Shown here in pieces: positions 10,870-23,323 of a stretch of DNA of 64,000 nucleotides. This DNA is from Onthophagus taurus (taxonomy: Eukaryota; Arthropoda; Insecta; Coleoptera; Scarabaeidae), in NCBI RefSeq assembly GCF_036711975.1, contig NC_091972.1, forward strand, positions 22,697,001-22,761,000. Reading direction: 5' to 3'. A model generated the notes under the pieces. It had not been told where the DNA came from. It did not search any database and was given only the letters and a program-made list of their open reading frames with translations. How positions within the stretch are numbered: position 1 is the stretch's first letter; the number at the start of each line of letters is the position of its first letter. Made by a program: the position numbers and the translations under genes.

Positions 10870-11114
10870 CACAGTATAAAGTAAATCAGTAGTCTCACTT
10901 GCCTTATATGGCGTCCTGAGTTTTGCTACAGCGCACACGCTGCTCGCATTCATGCCACGTTTGCTACCTTATGAGTGATCTTTATCATCGACATAAAAGT
11001 TTGTTGTGACAATTATTTCAATGATGCGCGCAGCGGATGCGCAGTAAAAAATGTACGGACACGACGTCAAAGGTGCCGACACGAAGTGAGACTACTGCTT
11101 TACTTTATACTGTG
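10870..11114. mobile_element. 245-bp MITE with 31-bp terminal inverted repeats
   Basis: The left end 10870-10900 (beginning CACAGTATAAAGTAAATCAG) and the right end 11084-11114 are inverse complements with a single mismatch. Flanks are GCTAGGT on the left and GCAAGGT on the right, a plausible imperfect 7-8 bp target duplication as in hAT elements. There is no coding capacity. It is inserted in the degenerate tandem repeat. Confidence 0.85.
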
Positions 11115-11167
11115 GCAAGGTATTCAAAAAGTTTAGAATTACTCAATGATGTTAGGAACGATATTTC

Positions 11168-12530
11168 ATGATATCAGTGACGTTGAGATATATCAGTAAC
11201 TATATTGCGAGATATGACAAAGTATTATGCTGTGGCGATTTTAACATTAATTTGTTGAAATCCAATAGTAAATGTACAGATTATATTTTGTCTTTCTTTG
11301 AGTCTTTGGGAGGCATTCAGTTGATAGATGATCTCACCAGACTTACAATGACAATATCAACACTTTTATACCTTATTTTTACGTTTGATTTGTCAATGGT
11401 AGATTGTAGTGGTGTATTTCCTTACGATTTTCAGATCATGATCTGGTATTCTGTGATTGCAAATATGGTCGCAATCTGAACCAATGTTTAAATTTGTTAG
11501 ATCATTGAATAATATTGATCAATTATCTTTCATTTCTGGTTTGGGTAATTTGGCTTTCAATAAAATATCAGTATTTTACTCAACAGATAGTTAATCTGTT
11601 TGACGTTCATGCTCCTTTAAGGCTACATAAGTGCACAAAGCCTAATGCTCCTTGGCTAACGGATAACATTAAATTCATGATGCGCTTAAGAGACCAGGTG
11701 AAATCAAAATTCAGAAAACCAGGCAATATTTCCCACTGGAACTATTATAAAGACTTGGGTAACTTCACTAATGTCATTAAAAACGAATAAAGAGCCTATT
11801 TTAAGTATACCGCGAGTGAACGAGATTCTAAGAAGAGTTGGAGGAGGGTTTAAAGCATTTACAATTTCAATCAAAGAATAATAATAATAATAATTGTAAC
11901 CAATTACCTGAACAATAAAATTGCAGGATCCTGAAGGTACTAATACTTCTTTTACTCAAAGTGTTCAGGATATTCTTGATGAAATTAAGTCAGACGATTC
12001 TGATGATTTTTATGGAGATTTTCCTGCTATCACTTCTTATGTATTTACATTTCAATCGGTTACCACGTCTGAGCTATTGCAGGTTATTTGGGTGATAGAT
12101 TCTCCATCGATAGGAGTGGATTCGGTTGGTATTCATATGTTGCGAATGTGTTGCCCCACAATATTACCCTATTTGACGCACATATTGAATTCTTGCTAGG
12201 TTGAAAATATCTTTCCTAATCGGTGGAAGCAAGCTGTCACACTTCCTTTATCAAAAAAAGAACCCAGTTGATTATATAGATCTGCGTCCGATCAGTATTC
12301 CACCAACTATGTCTAAGATTTTAGAGAAAATTATGAAAAAACAGTTAGTTGCTTATGCTGAACAGAACAACTTGTTACCTGTCCAGCAATCCTGGTTTCG
12401 TGCAAATCATAGTTGTACTACAGCTATGCTGGGGCTCACGGATGATGTTTTGAGTGCGTCCGATAAGGGCATGCTGACTGCGGTGGTACTCTTAGACTTT
12501 TCTAAGGCCTTTGATAACATAAAAAGTTAA
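11168..12530 (+). pseudogene. non-LTR retrotransposon (Jockey/CR1-type) endonuclease + RT fragment
   Basis: The 5' part (to about 11800) encodes the end of an APE-like endonuclease with the signature CCGDFNINLLK near 11240, then a linker. An in-frame AAT run lies at 11877-11895. From about 12065 the RT begins (VDSVGIHMLR; NPVDYIDLRPISIPPTMSKI). RT motif A appears as VVLLDFSKAFDNI just before the repeat resumes at 12530. Frameshifts occur near 11780, 11920 and 12200. The RT resembles that of the LINE at 55.5 kb. It is truncated at both ends. Confidence 0.8.
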
Positions 12531-12534
12531 AGTT

Positions 12535-13720
12535 GGAGATCAAGTGTCGCGGAGGTTGGTGTAAGACTGTGCTGATATATGACGAAGACGATCTTTAGAG
12601 ATATCAAGAATGATATGTACAGCTATTATGGACAATATTGAATGAAATCAGAAAAGTATTAAGAGATATAATGGGCTGACAGAATAGATTTAAATTGCCA
12701 TAAACGTTTATTCGAGGATATTAGGGACGATACTTCATGGTATCAGAGATTATATTTGAGAGTATAATACCATTTTTAACGTGGTTGACGATGTTGAGAA
12801 TTATCAGAAATACTGCTATATTAGACTAGAGTCTAAAGACATCAAGGACCATATTGATCCACGATAGGAAAGAAATTGAGAAAGACAGTGATGATATTGG
12901 TGGATGATGGGACAATGTTGAAGCACGATAATTAAAGATAATAATGACGATATGGATAGATGATATTGACGGTGATGAGGATTGTAGTGACAGTATTGGA
13001 GGATGACAGGAACTATGTTGAAAAATGTTGGGGACGATGTTTACAGATATCAAGACTTAAGATGATATAATGTTATGAAATGATACGGATTGCGTTGAAA
13101 TGTATCAGAAATGATTTTGATGCCTTAGATAATTATTCGAGAATATCAGGGTTTATCAGACGCGAGATTTAATAATATAATGACCATATTGAGCAAGATC
13201 AGATATGATGTTTAAAGATATGAGGAACTGTTGAAGAAGACACTAAATACATTGGTGGATAATTGGGATTATGCCGAAAAACGGCAATTTGAAATATAAA
13301 GATAATGAAGACGGTAATGATTAATCATGAATATGCCATAAACGTTTACTAAGAGACGATGTTGAGAAATATCAAAAATTCTACTAGTTTTAAGACGATA
13401 TTGAGTGGTGATGATGATGTTTAGTGATGCTAGGAACGTGTTGAATAATGTTGAGGCTGAAATATGTTATAAACGATGTTGAAAGATTCAGTAAAGAATG
13501 TTGACAAATGCTGGGGATGATTATGGAAGAAATCATGGAGGATGTTTAGAGATATCAAGACGGAAGATGATACAGTGTTAATGTTAAAGATGATATTGAT
13601 CGGTGATGAAGTCGATGATGGGGACAGCAGTGAAAATACTGGGAGTTGGCAAATATGATTTTGGAATATGTAAGGGAGAATAATAGAAATAACGACGACG
13701 ATATTGATGGATTATGATGA
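12535..13720. repeat. degenerate tandem repeat (GATGTTGAGA-type), right block
   Basis: This continues the repeat of 10420-10865, with many copies of GATGTTGA, GATATTGA and ATATCAAGA at irregular spacing of about 25-45 bp. No coding signal is credible, and spacing and divergence exclude a CRISPR-like array. Confidence 0.65.
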
Positions 13721-13767
13721 AGACCTTCTACGGCTAAACCCGAATGTTTAACCCAAAAAGTATACAA

Positions 13768-14010
13768 CAACCTAGAGCTGAATAACAACTAAAACCAGAA
13801 TTAACACTAGATCTAAAACTAGAAAGTTTCGAGTGTAGCCGTGAGTCTTCAGGGTAACTCCGAATATTTCTAGTTCTAGGTCTAGTTTTAGTTCTAGTTT
13901 TAGTTCAATTAAAATATACAACCAACTAGCGCTAAATAACAATTAAAACTAGAACTAACACTAGCACTAGAACTAACACTAGACCTAGAAAGTTTCGGGT
14001 TTAGCCGTCT
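13768..14010. repeat. ACTAGAACT-type repeat, duplicated block
   Basis: Two related blocks start near 13768 and 13920. Each runs through AATAACAA(C/T)TAAAAC and ACTAGA(A/T)CTA steps into CTAGAAAGTTTCG(A/G)GT and TAGCCGT. Between them an inverted stretch TCTAGTTCTAGGTCTAG (about 13870-13905) can pair with either block. Such ACTAGAACTA arrays are common in insect genomes; the origin is unknown. Confidence 0.6.
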
Positions 14011-16950
14011 TAGGGGACGCAAAATGGCGGCGAAACACAATTACAAATAACTCACTGAGGCCTTTTTTAACTAAACAAAACAATGCGGTTTCGTTGAAAT
14101 TAATAATAAAATATCAAAATAACTAATAAATTTTGAATGTGACGAGATTTTTTATGACTGGAATATTAAGCTCAGTCACCGTATAAAATTTACACTTTTA
14201 ATCAGAAAATTAGTTCGCATCCATGACGAGGTTTTCAACAAGCTTCCGCGCCGTATATTCGATATGAATGGGACGAGAATATTGGTCCAAAATGATATTT
14301 TTTATATGCGGTTATTTTTGTCGCCATATTTATTTATGCAAGCGGCGTTTATTTTCGCACAAACTAGTCAAAACCCTACTTTTAATTAATTTAATGTCGG
14401 GGTATTACATGAGCGGTAATTGGCGGTAGCTAAACGAAAATTAACATGCGGAATTTTCAATTTCCACCTATGTTCGACCATTCAAATTGAATCGTGTTTT
14501 TCCCATTTGTTTATTTATGCAATTGCACCAAATTTTTACGCCCTGTTAGCAGCCATAGTAAAATAATGACTTTGAAAGGTGATCGATAACACTTTTTTGT
14601 ATTATTTTCTAATCCATTATGTTTGTATAATGAAATGAATAAACTGCTAAAATAAAAGATATCATCTGCACATAATTCTGTTAGTTATTTTGTCTGAAAT
14701 AGCAGACGTAGATTAGAAAGGGCCATTCATGGTAACGTTGCAGCATACCAGCGCAGTTATTTACCGTTATCTAGGACCATTTTAATTAGTGGGCCGCCAC
14801 CACAGTGCCTTAAGTAAAGGAAAACTCGCAAATGGAAAGCTGACGCAAAACAATTTCACACAGACAGATCAAACACGGCCGCAGTAATTTAAAATGCAAA
14901 CTTTCCGGGAAACAACTTCCGGATCAATCCCTTTCATCAACGCATATGCAATCTAATCTGTAACAAAAACTGGTGGCCGCTTTCCGACGCGAGGCCCGAA
15001 CTAAATAAACAAGCTAAAAGCGGCTGGCGTGCAGTTCAATCAGCCGGCGAGAACAGAGCCGGACTGTGCCGCCACCGGAATGTGTAATTTTGAAGTTTTA
15101 TCGGAATAATCCATTACCGTCGACTTAATAATACCGTTTAGAGAGAAAACCCCGAACTAGGTTCGCGTTCTCTAACCGGTACCCGGTTTTGAGCTACTCT
15201 TCACGTGCACGAGTGGTCTCTTGCTACTCTCATTGGCTTTTAGCTTCGAGTTCACGACCTAAATTCCCTCCAAATTAAATCAAAACGCACATAGTTCCTT
15301 GATAACACCATTCTACTTTACAGATTAAAATGTAATCCAATATAAACCATAACATAATAAAAAAGAACAATAAAGTGTCCGTATACTTCTTGTAAAGATT
15401 ATGATAGGGAAAGTATTAAGTATTGTTTATGGCCATTTCGAATGATACAGGTAAGTATATGACACGGGCCGTTAAATATACAGAGCGAGCAAATAACCAT
15501 CAACGTTTGACCATAACTTGTTATTGTACGTTATCTATGGAGATATGGGCAGTGAAGCGCAGTAAATATGGTGGCGGAGCCGGAGGTAATAAAGAAAACT
15601 TTTTATCTCCCACCGCGGCAGAAACAACAACGTAGTAGGCGTCGTTCTAACAGCATCTGGGCGCTTACCGCGATAAACAAATTCATAAATAACAGAATTT
15701 CAAGATAGAAATAAATCGGCTCGTAATGATCGTATCGGATCAATTTATGACGTTTATAAATTTGTCGACTCGTCGCGGGGACGAGTCGAAGTGGGCGCTT
15801 CGTGCGTTTCGTTTCCCGGTTATCGCGCGATTTATAGCCGCGTACTCTGTTTTTTGTTGTCAATTATTTCGGCGTCGATTGGGTTATTTATCTGGACCGG
15901 CGTTCGTACCCCATTTTGGGGCCGCGCGTATACGTTCACCCGGGCGAATGTCGACACTGATATATAGCAGTACGACCCGTCGGCCTCCAATGGACTTTAC
16001 CGTGTGTCTAACGAGCCCTTTAAAAGTCTGTCTTCTGGTATCCAGTGATTTAGGGCTAATGACGTATTGTGTACAGTTCCTAAATACGCAAACGCCATCT
16101 ACCAGACCGATATTTACTCGCCCGACTCGACACAGTTTCCTACCAGTTTTATGGCCAGATATACATTTCGAGTCATGTTTAGGACGTTTTATTGTTATGA
16201 GTACACGCCATTTACGAAAGCTTTAGACTTTATGGACATAATGAAAAATTTACGTTATGTCAACAACCGTCTATTAAAATCTCTGTTTATAAACGAATAT
16301 GCCCGGTATGTACTCACCTAAATATTGTAATTTCCAAACACTAATATTTAGCTTTATTAAGTACAACCATTAAATGTTTAGTACCTACTATATAATATCA
16401 TCCAGAAAGTCACAAAAATAGCTCAAACGTAAAGTAAATTGAGAGAGAAATAACAAGGCAGACAGACAGAAAGTGTATTATGCTACTTGTAGATTAATAT
16501 GGCAAAGAAACACCCCATAACAAGTTCAACGAAAGTAAAAAATGTTTAGTTGAAAATTAAAGTAGAGTAAAGTGGGAAAATATGCCGCGCTGGGTAATAC
16601 GCCGCAGTTGAGTAAGATTCGTCTAAATCGGCACTAAATGTCGGTGTTAACACCAAAACGTGTACATTATCCACAAATCAAATTAATCAAGTTATTAGTA
16701 GGTAACGTCAGTATAAAGGTAAGTACCCTTAAGAATCTTCTTATGTGAGGTTATATGTAGCGATGAAACCAATTCTAAATCTGTTTGATCTAATTTGAAT
16801 AGGGGTATGCCAAAGTAGGACTCATAACCACATAATAGTTTTATTTCAACAAGAAGAATTTCATGTTGCCCCAACACATGTTGCCATATTACCCAACTGC
16901 AAGTGGAATATAGCAATTTGATTTTTTCTGTTAATTTAATTCCTATTGAA
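14011..16950. other. no gene recognised
   Basis: No domain is recognised on either strand. Two CpG-rich islands (about 14740-15260 and 15560-16100) lack splice-flanked coding blocks that I can identify. A frame at 15726-16226 is open but its translation has no familiar motif and is probably chance. Confidence 0.45.
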
Positions 16951-16979
16951 TCTACAGTTAATTTAGCCTGGAGAGATGA

Positions 16980-19206
16980 TCTACTGCATATGCCTAAAAG
17001 CCTAAAGAACGGCTTGTAAACATTGTTTTCTGTTGCACTGTACGCACGTGATGAGTGAAGTAAAGTTACTCATCAGTTAAAAGAATTATTTGGTTTATCT
17101 AACTATGTCTTTTCCGTTAATTTGCCGATAATATGGCAAGAGGCACACGACAGAATAGACTTTACGATGTTAATAAAAACTGCAATAAACAATGAACCGA
17201 AAAAATTACTCAATACGCTTAATCAACTTAAAACAGAAGTTGCTGAATTAAAAAATCAAACGTGGAGCTTACTAATCTATTAAATAATAAAATCCTAGTA
17301 AATAATATTACTATAAAGAAGAATAACGAGAAAATCACCGCTGGATCGAGCGTAAACACAGAGAATATGTCATATGCGGGCGTGTTGGACGGTATTAATA
17401 TAAATATTCCAATTCAAGATCGAAAAAATGGAAAAAATGATAATAAGAACAAAAACGAAAATTGGGAAATAGTTGCACCGAAATCCATACAACGGCGAGC
17501 CCCACAGCCCATAATTGGAAATGGAAAATTAAATTCCGGCATAAAACCGGCGGAAAAATTTGTGCATTTTCACATCAACCAATTAGCACCAGAAATCACT
17601 ACTGAAGAATTGGTAAATTATGTCATAAAGAATGAAATAGATGCAAAATGCGAGCAAGTTACATCTAAGCATCCAGATCTCTACTCATCGTTCAAAGTGA
17701 CTGTACCAGCGAATTATGAGGAAAAAATTAAGGTACCTGAACTCTGGCCAGAAAACAAAAAAAAACAGAATAACATAGACAAAAACGTCAGTTTTAATAA
17801 TAACTCAGCTATACTGTATCATCAGAATGTGCAAGGAATAACTACAAGCGTTAATCTTCTGGAAACTCAAGTGAGTTTGTTAAAAAGCTGTAAGTTCCTC
17901 TGTATAACTGAGCATTGGCAATCACAACAAAATATGAAGACAATTCAATTTGCGGGCTTTCACCTAGTATCATCATACAGTCGAATAACGGGCAAATGTG
18001 GAGGCTCAGCCGTCTATATTTCGCTAGCTATAAGCGCCATCTCAAATAAACACATTAATCAGCTATGTGAGGACTTTACTTTTGAATGTGCAAACGCACA
18101 ATTCACCTGGGACAAAACTAGCTACATAATAGCGACTATATATAGATCTCCGAAAGCTCAATTTAAATCGTTTTTGCAAAAACTGGAGATGCTACTGCAT
18201 ATAATTAAAAGTTTGAATGTGGTGCGTCTGGTCGCAGGCGATTTTAACGAAGATCTGCTTACAGAGAATATCAATTCAAAACTATTTCGAAATGTTAATA
18301 TGGGGCAGAGTTACTTATATCAAAACCTATGATATAAGAAGAATATGTGAAACAACAGAAACATGCATCGATAATGTTATATTGATAAATCATGGTGGTA
18401 AGTGCACAGTAATAAAGGCGGAATGTATTAACACTGGGTTTTCGGATCACACGGCACAGTTGATACATTTTGAAAAATATACAGCAGACTCATCAAATGT
18501 TTATAAATTTGTCAGAAGTTTTGATGAAGGTAGTGTGGAGCGTTTTTGGTGGCTCTTGGTCAACAGGATTGGTCTGGAATGATCCCAACAACCAGTTCAC
18601 ATTTTTCCTAGGTATATTTCTTCTGCATTTCAACAACTACTTTCCTACCCGGAAAATGGCAGTTTCTGATAGAAAAGAATTGAGTCCAACTGAGTCCCTA
18701 AAACTACTGAAAAACCAAGTGTCAGCCCTTCAACTGGCCTCTTCCTATGATGGCGCGTGACGCGAACGTTATCTGCATTTGAAACAGGTTTATGATGCGG
18801 AGGTAACCATTTCGAAACGCAGTTACTTTGATCACCGTATAGAGACAGCAATTGCAGCTGATTAACAGCCATACAGCAAAGGTGAATCGCCATCTTCTAC
18901 CGAATTCAGACGATTGTAACCAACTGGCTAATAATTTTAATCGCGTTTATGTAAACAATATCGCAAACAATAATTATTCTGTAACACTAGGTTAGGCACC
19001 TCTATCCAACCTGTAAACAGGAAGTTCTTAATATGATAAACTCATTAAAAATGACCTCATCGGTAGGAACAGATGAGATTCCAACTCACTGTATAAAAAA
19101 GTGCGCTACTGTTATTGTACAACTTTTTACACATTTAATAAACAATTCCTTGTAAACCGGTATTTTTCCTGATTCGCTTAAGGAGGCGGTTGTATCGCCT
19201 ATACAG
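16980..19206 (+). mobile_element. Jockey/CR1-type LINE, 3'-truncated, with ORF1-endonuclease fusion
   Basis: The element starts around 16980 with a degraded ORF1, runs through the endonuclease, and ends inside the RT at PDSLKEAVVSPIQ (about 19165-19206). RT entry is recognisable as VGTDEIPTHCIKKC near 19060. Several stops and frameshifts follow 18330. Everything beyond the first RT blocks is missing. Confidence 0.75.
17262..18332 (+). pseudogene. LINE ORF1 C-terminus fused in frame to APE endonuclease
   Basis: A single open frame (non-ATG at 17262; first Met downstream) joins two proteins that are normally separate. Residues about 105-165 match a LINE ORF1 RNA-binding block (FHINQLAPEITTEELVNYVI; SSFKVTVPANYE; ELWPE). 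From about residue 185 an APE-type endonuclease follows: ILYHQNVQGI, LCITEHW with the catalytic glutamate, GGSAVYI, ATIYRSP and AGDFNEDLL. The frame breaks at 18332; downstream in another frame comes the conserved GFSDHTAQ (about 18437). The ORF1 zinc-knuckle end and the ORF2 start are absent, so an internal deletion most simply explains the fusion. Confidence 0.75.
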
Positions 19207-19449
19207 GGTGGTTCTCAGCCTGTACACATAAACTTGGGGATTTATTCCTCATGCCAAATAATGAGTAATAGGTAAAAAAAGTTGTAGCAAAAGCTTTTTA
19301 GTTTCCTAGATATCCGTGAAATTGACTTTGAAATCAAGAATACATATAAGATTTTAAAATGACATCAAAGTAAGTGTTCCAAATTGTTTCCAATATCTTC
19401 TATACACAATATTGGGCTCGCTGAATCGATGATGTTCCACTAGCGCAGG

Positions 19450-19790
19450 CTAAACTGTTGGCTGATTCTCTCTGTGGCAGTTTGTATCTGATCCTTGCTC
19501 AGTATTAACTTCCTCAATGTTCACTTCCTCAGCTGCAATGTTAAATGCCTGTGTTAACCACTGTATGCCATCCTCAGTATCAGCCAAGAGGACAACATCA
19601 TCTACATAGCACTCAACCTTGATTTTATAATCATTCATAGTGTAACCATAGTTTAGATTACATACTTTGTAATGTTTGCCCTGTTCTATTTCTTTTATCC
19701 TTACTTTGTCGAACATTTTGGTTAGATGAACGAAACAGAGGAAGCTTGTCTGACGTTTTTTCCCCGGTTTTCTACCTGAATTTTTTTGAT
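19450..19790 (-). pseudogene. LINE reverse transcriptase fragment (minus)
   Basis: On the minus strand the frame reads CFVHLTKMFDKVRIKEI (RT motif A with the usual first Asp replaced by His) and then, after a deletion that removes motif B, CYVDDVVLLADTEDGIQWL (motif C). The spacing between A and C is far too short for an intact RT. It resembles the RTE/BovB-like class of insect endonuclease-RTs; the clade is uncertain. Confidence 0.65.
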
Positions 19791-20022
19791 GCTCTCAACA
19801 TTTTCCTCAATATTGTGTGATCCGTACATGTCATTCTTTATCTCGGTACTAAATTTTAGCAGCATTTTTATATATTATTCATATTTTATAAAATTATTCA
19901 AAGAAAAACAGGAAGGAGTAAAATTTATTAAAGAGAGTACAAATAACAGTCTTATTTTTTGAATGCTATATCTAGTATTTCCGCATAAGAAGGACTAAGG
20001 GCCTCTAAGTTAGTAACGAAGT

Positions 20023-20484
20023 TCAGAACGTTAGGGGTGGTTTTCTTGATATGACTCTCTGACCAGTCATTCCAATGTAGGAAAAATGGCAGGAGGAGCA
20101 ATCAATGTTGTAAACTACATTGGACTTGATCTGTGTAGAAGTTGGGTCTTTTAAGTTCGAGAAGAAGTTATTAATTATATGTGTGCTACTGCTTACCAAT
20201 CTCAGCGAAAATTCGCTAAACAAGGCGACTAACTGAGAAGTAAGGCCCTTAATGTAAATTATTTTTTTGTATGTCTGGATGGGCTGACTAATAGTACCAG
20301 AAGAAGGTGGTGAATTGGTGCTGGCAATTCTGTTGATAGGAGATGAAGCATGAACTGCTTGTAAAAAACTGCGATCTAATACCTTCCTCAATAAACTGTC
20401 AGCAAAACCATTTAACTTAAATAACGTAAACAGGATGTTAAGATTTTGTTTTGAAAAATAAACAAAATTTATTTTTCTTAGCAC
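20023..20484 (-). pseudogene. PLE C-terminal part (linker + GIY-YIG start), minus strand
   Basis: The minus-strand frame covers the PLE linker and then SNVVYNIDCSSCHFSYIGMTGQ at about 20110-20045, the GIY-YIG core (GIY replaced by VVY, YIG retained). It ends just after that core. It lies next to the N-terminal half of a PLE on the opposite strand (20590-20908), an arrangement expected from a twin-priming inversion. Confidence 0.75.
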
Positions 20485-20589
20485 TTGAGCCCAAAATCTG
20501 GCTGCCTGATAGTCTTAACAGTAAGAAGTCCTTTTTTAATATATTAGCTGATAATATATTAGTCGGGAGTCGCATGGTTGATTAGTAAT

Positions 20590-20908
20590 TACACCACCAA
20601 ACTTCATTTCCCATCTCAGTTTGAATCTTTTATTAAAGCAGCTAAAGCCTTCTTAAGTAGCAACAAGGATCTCCTAATTACAAGAGCAGAAACCCACCTG
20701 CGTGTCTAGAAAACCCTGCATGTTTAGAAACCCTAGTAAGTGTCTAGACCTTTTAAATGACCCCATCACGTACCAACTCATCCCTAAGGACTCTACCACC
20801 ACAATAGAAAGGAAGCACAACAAACTCATTACCTCCCTCCAAGGTCTGAGGACCTACAGTTCTAATTGTCCCAAACTTTATGGCTTGCCAAAGATCCACA
20901 AGGAGTAA
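20590..20908 (+). pseudogene. PLE RT N-terminal part, plus strand
   Basis: The plus strand encodes the PLE block LHFPSQFESFIKAAKAFL and LLITRAET (about 20600-20690). A frame change at about 20695-20750 leads into DLLNDPITYQLIPKDSTT and ends with CPKLYGLPKIHKE, the conserved entry to the PLE reverse transcriptase. Motifs A-C of the RT are missing between this piece and the oppositely oriented C-terminal piece at 20023-20484. Confidence 0.75.
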
Positions 20909-21368
20909 TTCTTTAATTCTCAAAGAATAAAGTGTCCTTTATAGAGTTGTTCTAGTGAAAATAATAGCTGTTCCAGATTGCCTTAGGCATAATAAGTAAT
21001 ATGTAAGTAATATGTAATATGGAATTGAAAATAGAAAAACGATAGTCACAGCAATCAACTAGACATTTTGGCAGCTAAACCTATTTTTAGTTATAACTTC
21101 GTAGTGCTGTATCCCATAATTTTGATTTTCTGGAACAATAGCTACAACAACTAGACCAACCCAGAACAACATAGAACAACTGATTTTTCCAAAAATAGGG
21201 GGCTAGTCAAAACCCCTGTTTTTTCGGTTTTTCTCGCAAAGATTTTATTTTTTCTATTTGCCGCTTTGGAACAATGTAGAACAACTCTAGAACAATCTAG
21301 AACAACAATGAAATATTTAAAAATCAAAAAGTGGGGTGTTAATTTCCCGCACTCTATTTCATAAGCCA
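20909..21368 (-). repeat. GTTGTTCTAG-rich dispersed repeat, copy 1
   Basis: About 460 bp that matches, in reverse complement, the repeat at 51845-52290 from end to end. It includes clusters of GTTGTTCTAG, the CCCCCATTTTTGGAAAA block, the GGGATACAGCATTACGAAG block and the terminal TTTGAGAATTAAAG. A third copy is at 53085-53340. No TIRs or coding capacity seen; probably a non-autonomous element. Confidence 0.75.
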
Positions 21369-21590
21369 CAAGATCTGTTTCGTCAGCCAGTCACTGCTGT
21401 CACGGTTGCCGTTAGCAGGAACTAGTAGCTAGGAGTCATGGGGTCAATCAACTATTTTTCCGGAATTTCGGGACTTTTGAAATCCCAGTACTTTTTTGTG
21501 ATTCCGGGAGCATGCGAAAACCAAATACTAAGACTAGACAAGCTAATTTTGATAGATTAATCGCTTTAATCTATCTCTATTTTAGTTAAA

Positions 21591-23323
21591 TATGAGTTCT
21601 AGTAAGAAACGAAAATATCTTGATGAATACATCAAGTATGGCTTTTCAACGATAGTAATGAACGAAGTCGACTGTCCGCAATGTGTAATATGTTACGACG
21701 TTCTTAGTAATGACGATATGAGACCTACACGCCTTTAACGACACCTATTTTCAAAACAATGTTAATTAAAAGACAAACCAAAAGAGTTTTTCTAAGCTAA
21801 GCTTCAGCATTTAAAACACATAAACTTAGACAATACTGGTAAATTTTCTCAAACAAATCAAAAAGTTGTGAAAACCTCTTATGAACTCACCTTTCTCATC
21901 GCAAAAACCAAAAAGTCTCATAACATCGGTAAAACTCTAATTAAACCTTCTCTTTTAAAAGGTGCTGATATTCTAGTTGATACTGGAAGCAAAAGAAAGC
22001 TTTCCCAAATTTCACATTCCGATAATACAGTTAAGCGTCATATTGATCAAATAGCAGAAGATATAAAACTTCAAACGGTAGAAGCGGTTCGAAAGTAGCC
22101 TTTTTTCGCAATACAACGTGATGAAAGTACTGATGTTGCGCAATGTTGTATACTATTGGTGTATGTGCGATTTATTTATAACGACGCAATAACGGATGAG
22201 ATACTATTTTCACAGGAATTAAATAGTATATCAAAAGCTGCTGATGTTATGAAACCAATTACAAACTTTTTTGTTAAATATGTACTTTCTTGGGGTAAAC
22301 ATGTTGGTGTATTTTTATTTTTTATATATACAAACGTTTTAACCTCCGATGTGATACCTGTTTTCTTCGTAAGATTGTCGCGTTGTGATTTTATTAAGAA
22401 TTAAATGTTTTACAAACGGTTTTGAATGTTCAATTCCATCAGACAACCTAATTTTTGACGTCGTGCCAAAGAAGAAGAATCATTAGATTCGAAACATATG
22501 TAGCACCAAAGAAATTTATACATCGATTCAACTTATGAACGTTTATTCTATGTTGGTGTATGCCCAGACGGTGCTCCGTCAATGTTGGGATCACGGTCAA
22601 GTTAATAAAAGAAAAAAATGCTAACATAACTGGATTTCACTGTGTCATACAGTGAATTGTGTCATACTTCTTTCTTTGTTCGGATTTTGGTTCAGAACTC
22701 AAATAACGGGCTTTCGAAGGGAAATATGCTGTCCAAACTCTTTGAATTACGAATGGAAATACAGCGGTTTCACAAGCAGAATAAAAACTTGAATTATTTG
22801 ACGCATTTACTGATCAAACTTTTCAAATTAAATTGGCTTATCTAACTGATATTTTCAAGGTATTAAACATGCCTTGAAATATTGATGAATTTCAACGCTA
22901 TTTTCCCAATTTAGATGATAAAGAAGAACATAAATTTACACGTAATCAATTTCGTTGAAATTACGTCTTTTTGGATAAAATTTGAAATTTTACACACCTC
23001 TCTCGACCGCCTACTTATACGAGAAAGGGTTTTCTAGTTTAATGGATTTTAAGACCAAACAACGGAATAAACTTGATGTTGCTAGCGACCTACGTTATGC
23101 ACATTCAAAAATACAACCCAGAATTTCCCATCTTATGGAAGAAATTCAGTACCACCCTTCACGTTAATGATTTAATATTTAGATTTTTTGTTAAATAAAT
23201 TTGCATAAGTTAATAAAAAAGTACAAGTTATCAGTAAGCATTTTTTTCTTCATTGGTGGGGTGGCGTGAGCTTTATATGATGCCAGAAAGAGGCCGCTAT
23301 TGTAAAAAGTTTGGGAACCACTG
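21591..23323 (+). pseudogene. hAT-like (ZBED5/Buster-type) transposase and 3' end
   Basis: Translation starts at ATG 21591 (MSSSKKRKYLDEYIKYGF) with a degenerate BED finger (CPQCVIC). It continues through KGADILVDTGSKRKLSQI, a DESTD catalytic block near 22120 and VYVRFIYNDAITDEILF. A C-terminal dimerisation block closes the frame (YLYEKGFSSLMDFKTKQRN; SKIQPRISHLM) at about 23000-23160. At least five stops or frameshifts break it. The 3' terminus at 23291-23323 reads, inwards, CAGTGGTTCCCAAACTTTTT, a classical hAT end. I could not find the matching 5' terminus. Confidence 0.82.

Noticed and set aside
10420-13720. CRISPR-like or ordered array
   Set aside because: Units are strongly diverged and irregularly spaced without unique spacers, in a eukaryotic context; it is degenerate tandem repeat interrupted by a MITE and a LINE.
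15726-16226. 166-codon open frame as a host exon
   Set aside because: Composition follows local CpG richness, no domain or convincing splice context; kept as unexplained.
21370-21590. Search for the 5' hAT terminus matching CAGTGGTTCCCAAAC at 23323
   Set aside because: No inverted match or copy of the right flank GTCTAGGT was found upstream, so the 5' end is taken as lost.
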